Shown piece after piece: positions 56,829-64,000 of a stretch of DNA of 64,000 bases (position 1 is its first letter; the number at the start of each line of letters is the position of its first letter). Location: positions 1 through 64,000 of the forward strand of contig JARSSP010000016.1 in NCBI GenBank assembly GCA_029624675.1, read 5' to 3'. Both the position numbers and the translations under genes were made by a program. The stretch comes from Candidatus Contendibacter sp. (GTDB lineage Bacteria > Pseudomonadota > Gammaproteobacteria > Competibacterales > Competibacteraceae). Below the pieces are notes generated by a model that was not told the origin of the DNA, did no database searches, and saw nothing but the letters and a program-made list of their open reading frames with translations.

Positions 56829-56907
56829 GATGGGTTTCGCTACGCTCAACCCATCCTACAACCCATTGGTCTTTTCGTAGGATGGGTTGAGCGTAGCGAA
56901 ACCCATC
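56829..56907. repeat. 31-bp perfect inverted repeat (WVERSETH-type palindrome)
   Basis: GATGGGTTTCGCTACGCTCA..CCTAC (56829-56859) and its exact complement (56877-56907) flank a 17-base spacer. The arm is a dispersed intergenic palindrome seen in many beta- and gammaproteobacteria, whose translation gives the spurious peptide VGWVERSETH. It lies between convergent folD and DUF2147 genes and may act as a bidirectional terminator or as a REP-like element. Confidence 0.85.
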
Positions 56908-57009
56908 GTCGTGCGGGACGAGGGGATCCGAACGTTTACGGGCTTGAAGATGCGTTCTCTCGCCTCGCGCCAAGGCGGGGCGAGAGCGGCTTGCCGGGAA
57001 GCTTGGGTT

Positions 57010-57453
57010 TCAGTCGACCCGCTGCCACTTTTGCTCCCGGCTGAAGAACATCCATTTGCCGGTGACGTCCAGGGTTTTGCCGCCGTTGGTCAGCTTAGCC
57101 TTGCTCGCATAGGTGCCGCCGTCGGCCGGGTTGAAAATCTTGCCGTCCGTCCACTCGTCGCCCTCTTTCTTCAAGTCCCATAGAATTTTCATTCCGACCA
57201 ATGGCTTATCCTTTAAGTCACCCTCGCATTTGCTACAGGTTTTCTCGGTGGCGCCTTCCAGCAGTTCCACGATCTTGCCGGTCAGCACACCGTTGCTTTC
57301 GGTGATCTGCACGATGCTCTTGGGTTTGCCGGATTTGTCGTCGACGGTTTTCCATTTGCCGACCGGTGAGTTGAGATCGGCGGCATGGGCGGCGGCCAGC
57401 CACAGCAATCCGCTGGCGATACCGAGACCAGCGCCCAGACGTGACATTTTCAT
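57010..57453 (-). CDS. DUF2147 secreted protein
   Basis: A 147-residue protein with signal peptide (LGIASGLLWLAAAHA cut before ADLN). It carries the DUF2147 pattern PVGKWKTVDDKSGKPKSIVQ, CSKCEGDLKDKPLVGMKILW and DPADGGTY-like NPADGGTYASKAKL. The predicted fold is a small beta-barrel; the function of the family is unknown. The C-terminus WMFFSREQKWQRVD fits. Confidence 0.88.
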   Translation of the reverse strand: MKMSRLGAGLGIASGLLWLAAAHAADLNSPVGKWKTVDDKSGKPKSIVQITESNGVLTGKIVELLEGATEKTCSKCEGDLKDKPLVGMKILWDLKKEGDEWTDGKIFNPADGGTYASKAKLTNGGKTLDVTGKWMFFSREQKWQRVD

Positions 57454-57587
57454 GTGATTCTCCTAACGATTGCGGCGATGAGGGACTTCGTCCCCACTGG
57501 GACGGCGCTTTCGACTGACGTCAAGCGAAAATGCCCCATTCTAGCGCGCCCGACCTATGCTTGAGAGGGTCTTCCGGGAATTTCGCC

Positions 57588-58073
57588 ATGGCGTCCATCG
57601 AATTGCAGTTGCTGCTACTGATCTTGATCGCCAATGGTGTTCCGATCATCGCCGCCGCGGTATGCGGCGACCGGGGCGCCTGGCCGGTGGATGGCGGTCG
57701 ACGATGGACCGATGGCCGACGCCTGTTGGGGGATGCCAAGACCTGGCGCGGTGTGGCGCTGGCGCCGCTGGCGACTGCTCTTGGCGCCGCGCTGCTGGGG
57801 TGGTCGGCGATGGTCGGAGTGGTGATCGGCGTCGCCGCCATGCTGGGCGATCTACTGTCGAGTTTTTTCAAGCGGCGGTTGGGCGTGCCCACCAGCGGCA
57901 TGGCCCTGGGCCTGGACCAGATTCCCGAGGCATTGTTGCCGCTGCTGGCGGTGGCGGACGTATTCGGGCTGAGTTGGCCGGCCATCGCGGCGACGACGGT
58001 CGGCTTCATCGTGCTGGAACTGGGCCTGTCACCGATCTTTTACCGGCTCGGCATTCGCAACCGGCCTTACTGA
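57588..58073 (+). CDS. CDP-archaeol synthase (CarS/DUF46)-like membrane protein
   Basis: A 161-residue, four- to five-TM protein related to CTP:lipid cytidylyltransferases. Conserved polar blocks are DGRRLLGDAKTWRG, MLGDLLSSFFKRRLG and GLDQIPEALLPLL. In bacteria the substrate of these CarS homologues is not established. ATG 57588 is chosen from homology and the hydrophobic first helix. It is convergent with the metallophosphoesterase, overlapping by 7 bp. Confidence 0.78.
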   Translation: MASIELQLLLLILIANGVPIIAAAVCGDRGAWPVDGGRRWTDGRRLLGDAKTWRGVALAPLATALGAALLGWSAMVGVVIGVAAMLGDLLSSFFKRRLGVPTSGMALGLDQIPEALLPLLAVADVFGLSWPAIAATTVGFIVLELGLSPIFYRLGIRNRPY

Positions 58074-59065
58074 GCCGGTGGGATACGCAGGTGGTGCAGG
58101 GTGATTTCCGGTAGGCAGTTAAAGCGCACCCCGACCACCGAGGCACCCGATCCGACCGAGGTGTAGCCCTGCATGGCGTGATAACGCCAGGCGCCCTTGC
58201 AAAAGCGGCGCGGGCAGGCGGCGTTGGTCATCAGCGCGATGCCGCCGGGCAGACAAATCTGGCCGCCGTGGGTATGACCGCTCAGAAACAGGTCAAAACC
58301 GGCGTGCGCCGCGTGTCGGTAGGTTTCCGGGGAATGCGACAGCAGAATGGTGGTGGCGTCGGACGGAATGTGTTGAACGGCCTTGTCGAAGTTGTCCACC
58401 TGAAAATAGTGCGGATCGTCGATGCCCGCCAGATGAATCGCCGCGCCGTCGCGCTCCACCCGGACCGATTCGTTGAGCAGCAGGATGATCCCCAACGCCT
58501 CGATGCCGGGCGCCATGCGGATGGAATCGTGATTGCCAAGGATCGCGTAGACCGGGGCATTCAGGTGTGGGCGCACCTGGGCCAGGGCGGCGATGGCGGC
58601 GTCATGGGGACCGTGGGTCTTGGCCCGGAAATCGCCGGTGATCACGCACAGATCGTAATTCACCTGCCGCAGACGCTCGATCAGCGCGGTGGGATAGGCG
58701 GGATCGGCGTCCAGATGCAGATCGCTGAGGTGCAGCAGGGTGAAGCCGTCGAAGGCGGCGGGCAACCGGGGCATGACGACTTCGTTGTGGCGGATTTGAA
58801 TGGCGGTGGCGTTGCGCAAGCCCCGGCGGTACAGACCCAGGCCGCGCAGGGTCAGGCGGATCAGGGCGTGGATCGAGTACCAGTTCTCGATATGAAAAAA
58901 GGTCCGACCCCGTCCAAACACCTGGGCCGCATGGTCGACCTCGATGCCCAGCCGCTGTTGCAGGTGGACCCGGCCGATCCGTTCTTCCAGTCGCTTGAGT
59001 TCGGCCGTTTCCCGGTCCACGACCACGCTGGGCAAGGAAGATGAAGGGCCTTTTGGGGGGGTCAT
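58067..59065 (-). CDS. Calcineurin-like metallophosphoesterase
   Basis: A 332-residue protein. Residues from about 105 form the catalytic domain with all metal-binding motifs: LSDLHLD, VITGDF, LGNHDS, LLSHSPE and SGHTHGGQICLPG. The SHS/GHTHGGQ order matches the YaeI/UDP-diacylglucosamine-type branch of membrane-associated phosphodiesterases. The N-terminal 100 residues are helical (IEDWYSIHAL-like region IENWYSIHALIRLTLRGLG) and may bind the membrane. It starts 3 bp after the alcohol dehydrogenase stop, so they are probably co-transcribed. Confidence 0.83.
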   Translation of the reverse strand: MTPPKGPSSSLPSVVVDRETAELKRLEERIGRVHLQQRLGIEVDHAAQVFGRGRTFFHIENWYSIHALIRLTLRGLGLYRRGLRNATAIQIRHNEVVMPRLPAAFDGFTLLHLSDLHLDADPAYPTALIERLRQVNYDLCVITGDFRAKTHGPHDAAIAALAQVRPHLNAPVYAILGNHDSIRMAPGIEALGIILLLNESVRVERDGAAIHLAGIDDPHYFQVDNFDKAVQHIPSDATTILLSHSPETYRHAAHAGFDLFLSGHTHGGQICLPGGIALMTNAACPRRFCKGAWRYHAMQGYTSVGSGASVVGVRFNCLPEITLHHLRIPPAQ

Positions 59066-59068
59066 CGG

Positions 59069-60256
59069 TTAAAGCCGCTGCCGCAGTACTTCGGTGATTT
59101 CGGTGTCGCTCAGGATCAATGGATTGGTTTTCATGCTGCCGCCACGCGAGTGGGCGACGACATGGGCGAAATCGCGTTCCTGGATGCCGTAGGCGCCGAG
59201 CCGGGGCAAGGTCAGCCGCTCGGTCCACTCGTCCAGCAGCGCCAGCAACGCGGCGTGCGATTCCTTGGGAGTGGGAAAATGCCGCCCGTGCAGGAGGTCA
59301 CCGGCCCGAGCGTACTTGCGCCAGGACGGATGATCGGGCTCGCGTTCGGCCAGTGCCGCCAAGTTGACGCGGGTGGCGGCGCCGACGAGCGTACCGCAGA
59401 CCACGCCGTGCGGAATCGGGAAGAATGCCCCCAGCGGCGAGGCCAGCCCATGCACCGAGCCCAGGCCAGTCTGGGCCAGACAGAGGCCCGACAGTAATGC
59501 GGCGTAGGCCATGCGCGAACGACCGGCGGCGGCGTCATCGCCGCCTTCATACCAGGCGAACAAGCCCTCCCGCACCGCTTTCAACCCGCTTTCCGCCAGC
59601 GCGTCGGTGAGGGGGTTGGCCTTGATGGAGACGTAGGACTCCAGCAGTTGCGTGAGCGCGTCCATCGCGTTAGCGGCGATTTGCGGCTTGGGGCAGCTTG
59701 CAAGCAGATCGGGGTCGAGCAGGGCGTATTTCGGAACCAGCTTGTCGTCGCGGAAGGATTTCTTGAACCCGTTCGGGTCACGCAGGCTGAGCACGGCGTT
59801 CTTGGTGGCTTCGCTACCGGTGCCGGCGGTGGTGGGCACGGCGATGAACGGTGTCGCGGGACCCTGGTAAGGCTTCTCCGGCCCGACCCCTTCCAGGTAG
59901 TTCATCACCGAATCGCCACTCGGCAACAAGCCCGCAATCGCCTTGGCGGCGTCCAGTACGCTGCCGCCGCCAATGCCGGCGACGACTTGGATATTCGCGC
60001 CGCGCCATTGCTGGACGGCTTCATCCACCAGTTGCGGCGAGGGTTCGTCGCTGACTCGCGCCTGCTCCCACCGAACGCCGACTTTTTCCAATGCGGATAA
60101 TAGCGACGACCCACTGGGCGATTCGGCGAACGAGCGCTGGCCGGTCACCAGCAACACGCGATTACCGTATTGAGCGATTAGGTTGGGCAGTTTGGCGAGA
60201 GCGCCGGCGCCAAATTCGATGCGCGGCAGGCGGGCGATGGCGAAGGGCGCGATCAT
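59069..60256 (-). CDS. Iron-containing alcohol dehydrogenase
   Basis: A 395-residue group III alcohol dehydrogenase. The NAD(P) part has GIGGGSVLDAAKAIAGLL and VPTTAGTGSEATKNAVL; the metal site has ANAMDALTQLLES (Asp), GLGSVHGLASPLGAFFPIPHG (two His), and later His residues. The substrate cannot be read; roles in aldehyde, lactaldehyde or 4-hydroxybutyrate metabolism are all known in this family. Confidence 0.86.
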   Translation of the reverse strand: MIAPFAIARLPRIEFGAGALAKLPNLIAQYGNRVLLVTGQRSFAESPSGSSLLSALEKVGVRWEQARVSDEPSPQLVDEAVQQWRGANIQVVAGIGGGSVLDAAKAIAGLLPSGDSVMNYLEGVGPEKPYQGPATPFIAVPTTAGTGSEATKNAVLSLRDPNGFKKSFRDDKLVPKYALLDPDLLASCPKPQIAANAMDALTQLLESYVSIKANPLTDALAESGLKAVREGLFAWYEGGDDAAAGRSRMAYAALLSGLCLAQTGLGSVHGLASPLGAFFPIPHGVVCGTLVGAATRVNLAALAEREPDHPSWRKYARAGDLLHGRHFPTPKESHAALLALLDEWTERLTLPRLGAYGIQERDFAHVVAHSRGGSMKTNPLILSDTEITEVLRQRL

Positions 60257-60292
60257 GGAAACAGTCCGGTGGTTGATGAAGGTCTACTGAAA

Positions 60293-60901
60293 TTAGCCGG
60301 ACAGGGAGAGTTCCTGAGCGACAATCCGTTGAAACACAGCCAGAATGCTCCCGACATCATCCAGGTAGTAGCGGCGTTCGTCCAGCGACACGACCGATGC
60401 TGCCAACTGTAAAAGCTGCCAAATTTCTCCCGTGGTCACGCAGCCGAAGACCGGACGGCTGGATTGGCCGCTGGATTGGTTGAAGAGTTGCGCCGCAACC
60501 ATTTGAGCGATGCACTGCCCCAGACCCGCTTCGACGTCGTTCTTTTTGGCTTCAACCAGGGTCATGATCGGCGAGCGCAAGGGCAGAATGGGTGGAGACA
60601 ACGTCAGGATAAAATCGCACTCTCCGACCAGGCCCTTTTCAGGGTCGATATCCAGTCTTTGTCCGGAATAGATCGCCAGTTTTTCATGAGAAAGTTCGCG
60701 GCTGGCCAGCAAAACCGGGGCCACGATGAACTCACTGCGTGACTTCTCGGAAATCAGCGCCAAGGGAGTACGTTTAGCCAGGGTTTCCTGGAGCCAGCCA
60801 GGAACCGGGACGGGGTTGAGATCAGGGAAAAGAACCGCCAGTTGCGTTGCAATGCCCAACTTGGCAATCGCGGTTTCCAGGGTAAAGTCGCTGTAGGCCA
60901 T
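60293..60901 (-). CDS. PD-(D/E)XK nuclease-like protein, paralogue of the gene at 1158-1781
   Basis: A 202-residue protein. The core GECDFILTLSPP, then IMTLVEAKKNDVEAGL (E-x-K), QCIAQMVAAQLFNQ and FGCVTTGEIWQLLQL match the AT-rich paralogue at 1158 block for block. ATG 60901 fits homology; upstream in the same frame lies only a palindromic repeat. It stands alone between the alcohol dehydrogenase and mcl. Function is unknown. Confidence 0.6.
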   Translation of the reverse strand: MAYSDFTLETAIAKLGIATQLAVLFPDLNPVPVPGWLQETLAKRTPLALISEKSRSEFIVAPVLLASRELSHEKLAIYSGQRLDIDPEKGLVGECDFILTLSPPILPLRSPIMTLVEAKKNDVEAGLGQCIAQMVAAQLFNQSSGQSSRPVFGCVTTGEIWQLLQLAASVVSLDERRYYLDDVGSILAVFQRIVAQELSLSG

Positions 60902-60946
60902 TGAAAACCTCTGCCTCCGCAGGTTCAGTTTCGCCTTGACCTCTTT

Positions 60947-60969
60947 GCCCTCTCCGGGCGGGAGAGGGC
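60947..60969. repeat. Palindromic repeat family, copy 7
   Basis: GCCCTCTCC / GGAGAGGGC with a GGGCG spacer, between mcl and the PD-(D/E)XK gene. It is shorter than the other copies, having lost the CCCTCACCCC arm. Confidence 0.6.
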
Positions 60970-60981
60970 GTGATGAAGCGC

Positions 60982-62034
60982 CTAGAACCCGTACAGCGCC
61001 TTGTATTCCGGATCGCGGCTGGCGATGAGCTGGGCGAGATTGAGGACGACCTTGCACTGTTTCCAGGTCGCGTCGTCCTGCATCTTGCCGTCGATCATCA
61101 CCGCGCCGCTGCCGTCGGGCATGGCTTCGACAACCCGCTTGGCCCAGGCCACTTCCTCCGGTTTCGGGCTGAACACCCGCTTGGCGATGGCGATCTGGTT
61201 CGGGTGCAGCGACCAGGTGCCGACGCAGCCCATGAGATAAGCGTTGCGGAACTGGTCCTCGCAGGCCGTCAGGTCGGCGATGTCGCCAAACGGCCCGTAA
61301 AACGCCAGCGCGCCGACGCTGACGCAGGCGTCCACCATCTTGCCGATGGTGTAGTGCCAGAGGTCTTGTTGGGCGGTCGGACGCGGAGCATCGGGATTCT
61401 TGGGATCGGGATCGGTGCGCACCACGTAATCGGGATGGCCGCCGCCGACCCGGGTGGTCTTCATCCGCCGGGAAGCCGCCAGATCGGCGGGACCGAGGCT
61501 CATGCCCTGCATCCGGGGGCTGGCGTTGGCGATTTCATCGACATTGGCCACGCCGAGGGCGGTTTCCAGGATGGCGTGAAGCATCAGCGGTTTTTTCACG
61601 CCGTACTTGGCTTCGAGTTGCGCCAGCAGTTGGTCGGCGAAGTAGATGTCCCACGGCCCCTGCACCTTGGGCAGCATGATGACGTCCAGCTTGTCGCCGA
61701 TTTCACCGACCAAACGGATCAGGTCGTCCAGGAACCAGGGGCTGTCGAGACTGTTGACGCGGGTCCAGAACTGAGTATCGCCGAAATCGACGCTCTTGCC
61801 GATCTGGACCAGCCCTTCGCGGGCGGCTTCCTTGCGGTCGATGGGCACGGCGTCTTCCAGGTTGCCGAGCATGATGTCCACGGTCTTGGCGATGTCCGGG
61901 ACCTTGACCGCCATCTTGGCGTTGCTGGGATCGAAAAAGTGGATCATTCGCGACGGGCGAACCGGAATCTCGCGGAGCGGTTCGGGGGCGCCGACGACCT
62001 TGGGTTTGAAGAAATCGCGGGGACTGCGCAGCAT
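60982..62034 (-). CDS. mcl: Malyl-CoA/beta-methylmalyl-CoA lyase
   Basis: A Mg2+-dependent aldolase (HpcH/HpaI-CitE fold) of 350 residues. It cleaves beta-methylmalyl-CoA to glyoxylate and propionyl-CoA and condenses acetyl-CoA with glyoxylate to malyl-CoA in the ethylmalonyl-CoA pathway. Visible are [81 protein letters not shown] and [17 protein letters not shown]. The length and the [13 protein letters not shown] block fit Mcl1. The second meaB is 21 bp upstream and probably in the same operon. Confidence 0.9.
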   Translation of the reverse strand: MLRSPRDFFKPKVVGAPEPLREIPVRPSRMIHFFDPSNAKMAVKVPDIAKTVDIMLGNLEDAVPIDRKEAAREGLVQIGKSVDFGDTQFWTRVNSLDSPWFLDDLIRLVGEIGDKLDVIMLPKVQGPWDIYFADQLLAQLEAKYGVKKPLMLHAILETALGVANVDEIANASPRMQGMSLGPADLAASRRMKTTRVGGGHPDYVVRTDPDPKNPDAPRPTAQQDLWHYTIGKMVDACVSVGALAFYGPFGDIADLTACEDQFRNAYLMGCVGTWSLHPNQIAIAKRVFSPKPEEVAWAKRVVEAMPDGSGAVMIDGKMQDDATWKQCKVVLNLAQLIASRDPEYKALYGF

Positions 62035-62055
62035 GATGGTATCCTCCCAGTTGAT

Positions 62056-63186
62056 TTAATGGCCTTCGTATTTATGGATCAGTTGTTGTGCGGCCACGGT
62101 CGGGGGCAAATGGCCCTCGATCACAGCGTATTCCACGTCGGCGCGGATACTGCCGACGCCGGCGTGGTTGAAGAAGCTGGCGCGCAGGTGTTCCTCGACC
62201 ATGGAGTATACCCAATCCAGGGTTTGCCGTTGCCGACGTTTCTCGAACACACCGCTGGTCGTGACGTGCTGGCGGAAGTCGCCGATCACGTTCCAGATGG
62301 CGTCGATGCCCTCGCCGTTGAGAGCGGAGCAGGTATAAGCCTTGGTGCGCCAGCCCTTGGTGGCCGGGGCGAGGTAGTGCAGGGCTCGGTTGTAGTCCGC
62401 GCGGGCGGCGTTGGCGCGGATCTTGTTGTCGCCGTCGGCCTTGTTGACCAGCAGGGCGTCGGCCAGCTCCATGATGCCTTTCTTGATGCCCTGCAATTCG
62501 TCGCCAGCCCCGGCGATCATCAGCAGCAGGAAGAAATCGACCATCGAACGCACCGTGGTTTCGCTTTGGCCCACGCCGACGGTTTCCACCAGGATCACGT
62601 CGAAGCCGGCGGCCTCGCAGACCAGGATGGTTTCGCGGCTCTTGCGGGTCACGCCGCCCAGAGTGCCGCTGGACGGGGACGGGCGGATGAAGGCGCGCAG
62701 GTCGCGCGACAGCAGTTCCATGCGGGTTTTGTCGCCGAGGATGCTGCCGCGCGTCACCGTGCTGCTCGGGTCCACCGCGAGCACCGCGACCTTGTGGCCC
62801 TGTTGGCACAGATGCAGGCCGAGCGCCTCGATGAAGGTGCTCTTGCCGGCGCCCGGCACGCCGGTGATGCCGACCCGGATCGAGTTGCCGGTGTGCGGCA
62901 ACAGTTGCCGCAGCACCTCCTGGCCCATGTCGAAATGCGCCTGGGCGTTGCTTTCCACCAAAGTGATGGCCTGGCCTAGGACATTGCGGTCTCCAGCTAG
63001 CACGCCAGCTACGTATTCATCCACCGTCAGCCGGCGGCGGCGCGGAGTGAGCGGGCGCGACACCACCACGCTGGCTTGACCAAGAATGCCGTCGTGGCCG
63101 CCATCGACGCCGGCCATGACCGAGGTGGTGAATTCCCTGCCAGCGTTTTCGGGAACCCAGTCGGGTTTCTGGCTTGAGTTTTTCAT
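62056..63186 (-). CDS. meaB2: Second MeaB/ArgK-type GTPase
   Basis: A 376-residue G3E GTPase, closer to the classical MeaB/YgfD form than the gene at 3844. P-loop GVPGAGKST, AVDPSSTVTRGSILGDKTRM, SPSSGTLGGVTRKS, VETVGVGQSET, and NKADGDNK. A long N-terminal extension (about 60 residues) precedes the G domain; an internal start near the second Met is possible. It probably services methylmalonyl-CoA mutase, which is not in the window. It is followed by mcl. Confidence 0.9.
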   Translation of the reverse strand: MKNSSQKPDWVPENAGREFTTSVMAGVDGGHDGILGQASVVVSRPLTPRRRRLTVDEYVAGVLAGDRNVLGQAITLVESNAQAHFDMGQEVLRQLLPHTGNSIRVGITGVPGAGKSTFIEALGLHLCQQGHKVAVLAVDPSSTVTRGSILGDKTRMELLSRDLRAFIRPSPSSGTLGGVTRKSRETILVCEAAGFDVILVETVGVGQSETTVRSMVDFFLLLMIAGAGDELQGIKKGIMELADALLVNKADGDNKIRANAARADYNRALHYLAPATKGWRTKAYTCSALNGEGIDAIWNVIGDFRQHVTTSGVFEKRRQRQTLDWVYSMVEEHLRASFFNHAGVGSIRADVEYAVIEGHLPPTVAAQQLIHKYEGH

Positions 63187-63424
63187 GGGCGGAATCGTCG
63201 CGCGCTGAAGGTTGGTGATGGGGAAGAGCGCTCGCTTTTAGCAGGACGCCCAAAATTTGGTCGGCATGTTTGATGTGAATTGATTTGGGTTGGGTCGAGA
63301 GCCAGCGATTGTCTTGGCTTCATGTACGAAAATGGCGGTTGCCCGGCGCAACATTCAGGCATGGCGGGAAAGCCGATCCCTTCATCAGCGCGCCGCGAAA
63401 TGACGGTGCATTTCGATCCGACTC

Positions 63425-63757
63425 CTAAGTTCCCGCCCGCCCCGCCTGCTCCAGCAACCGCCGCAACTGGTAGCGATAGACAAACCCCGGCAGGGCGCTA
63501 ACCGCGAACAGGCACAACGTTACGACATAAAACTCCCAATCCTGGGCATGGATCGTACCGGCCATCTTGTACTCAAAGCCGAACCCCAAGCCGATGATCA
63601 AGCCGTACAACAACCCCCATTCAATCAACCGCAGCCAAAACGGCTTCGCCCGCCGATGGGGGCGGGCGAAGATCAGCAACCAGCGTTCGCTTAGCCAGGG
63701 CAGATTGGCGGTCACCGCCGCCAACCCCAGCCAAAGCCCAATGAGGATTCCGGGCAT
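63425..63757 (-). CDS. DUF2818 membrane protein
   Basis: A 110-residue, four-TM protein: LIGLWLGLAAVTANLPWLSE, then FWLRLIEWGLLYGLIIGLGF and WEFYVVTLCLFAVSALPGFV. It follows nuoN by 17 bp, the usual position of DUF2818 at the end of nuo operons in beta- and some gammaproteobacteria. ATG 63757 begins exactly at the first TM helix. Confidence 0.85.
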   Translation of the reverse strand: MPGILIGLWLGLAAVTANLPWLSERWLLIFARPHRRAKPFWLRLIEWGLLYGLIIGLGFGFEYKMAGTIHAQDWEFYVVTLCLFAVSALPGFVYRYQLRRLLEQAGRAGT

Positions 63758-63774
63758 GATTGATAGAGGTTTGC

Positions 63775-64000
63775 CTAAGCCAGTCCCTTCAACGACAGGG
63801 CCGCCGCGCACCAACCCATCAACGCGGTTGGATACAGGCCCAACGCCACCAGCAACAACCCATTGGCGCTGATGGCGATTTCGGTGTCCAGGCTCAGTTG
63901 GATCGGCTCGCTCCGCTCCGGCTTGTCGAAATACATGCACTTGACCACCTGTAGATAATAGAACGCTCCGATCACCGAGAACACCACGCCCAGGATCGCC
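63775..64000 (-). CDS. nuoN: NADH-quinone oxidoreductase subunit N, C-terminal part
   Basis: The last 74 residues or so of NuoN, running off the window end. The block VFSVIGAFYYLQVVKCMYFD is the conserved end of the antiporter-like helix bundle, followed by a final TM helix (SANGLLLVALGLYPTALM). It marks the 3' end of a nuo operon lying beyond 64000. Confidence 0.9.
   Translation of the reverse strand, partial: AILGVVFSVIGAFYYLQVVKCMYFDKPERSEPIQLSLDTEIAISANGLLLVALGLYPTALMGWCAAALSLKGLA

Noticed and set aside
56695..57044. Two short frames reading VGWVERSETH on each strand
   Set aside because: They are translations of a 31-bp palindromic repeat, not proteins.
60982..62979. 669-codon plus-strand frame opposite mcl and meaB2
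   Set aside because: It has a His/Asp/Gly-rich shadow composition; both opposite genes have full motif sets.

Overview
The window is a chromosome segment, mostly around 60-65% G+C, from a denitrifying proteobacterium. A gammaproteobacterium near the Competibacter/Contendobacter/Plasticicumulans group fits best: a fused-type nir cluster, a complete cNor cluster, a Na+-pumping acyl-CoA decarboxylase, ethylmalonyl-CoA pathway genes and the nuoN-DUF2818 pair. The genus assignment is inference from gene content only; no rRNA or marker gene is present.

Layout. 1-1.8 kb: AT-rich accessory edge with an IS200/IS605-like hairpin end, a broken RDD gene, a Uma2-like nuclease and a small PD-(D/E)XK protein. 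1.8-8.2 kb: ethylmalonyl-CoA mutase, its MeaB-type GTPase, and a crotonyl-CoA carboxylase/reductase carrying an unusual C-terminal CBS pair; then a strong terminator, a quinone-oxidoreductase-like gene and a small membrane protein. 8.2-12.5 kb: remains of trehalose/maltose metabolism (an orphan maltokinase and a sensor-OtsA fusion cut off early in OtsA) separated by an AT-rich FRG-domain gene. 12.6-23.4 kb: Dnr-type regulator, then nirS-nirM-nirC-nirF-nirDL-nirGH-nirJ-nirN-nnrS, which encode cytochrome cd1 nitrite reductase, its electron donor and heme d1 synthesis. 23.9-29.8 kb: a defence island with a reverse transcriptase-nitrilase fusion (DRT type 1-like), an AAA ATPase and a DUF4276 protein. 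30-33.9 kb: thiO-thiS-thiG-thiE-thiF/moeB. 33.9-35.1 kb: small genes, two of them encoding secreted proteins. 35.3-43.4 kb: nitric oxide reductase cluster (norC-norB-norQ-TM-polyferredoxin-norD) on the minus strand, divergent from hemerythrin-DUF2249-membrane protein. 43.5-50.5 kb: two near-identical AAA/PD-(D/E)XK genes flanking a 1167-residue SBBP/DUF11/IPTL-CTERM surface protein. 50.6-55.7 kb: methylmalonyl-CoA (or similar) decarboxylase operon and a FabD-like acyltransferase. 55.9-60.9 kb: folD, DUF2147, CarS-like, metallophosphoesterase, Fe-alcohol dehydrogenase and a second PD-(D/E)XK paralogue. 61-63.2 kb: malyl-CoA/beta-methylmalyl-CoA lyase and a second MeaB. 63.4-64 kb: DUF2818 and the end of nuoN.

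How the genes work together. Nitrite is reduced to NO by NirS and NO to N2O by NorBC. Near-perfect Dnr/FNR boxes lie about 100 bp before both nirS and norC, so one regulator, encoded next to nirS, probably controls both. Acetyl-CoA-derived C4 units can go through Ccr, Ecm and Mcl (ethylmalonyl-CoA pathway), and methylmalonyl-CoA can be decarboxylated to propionyl-CoA by the membrane complex. Both fit a polyhydroxyalkanoate-storing life style, although no PHA genes are in the window.

The most interesting items are the RT-nitrilase island with its ATPase/DUF4276 neighbours, the Ccr-CBS fusion, the truncated trehalose locus around the FRG gene, the duplicated AAA genes around the surface protein, and palindromic repeats that have inserted in frame into nir proteins.
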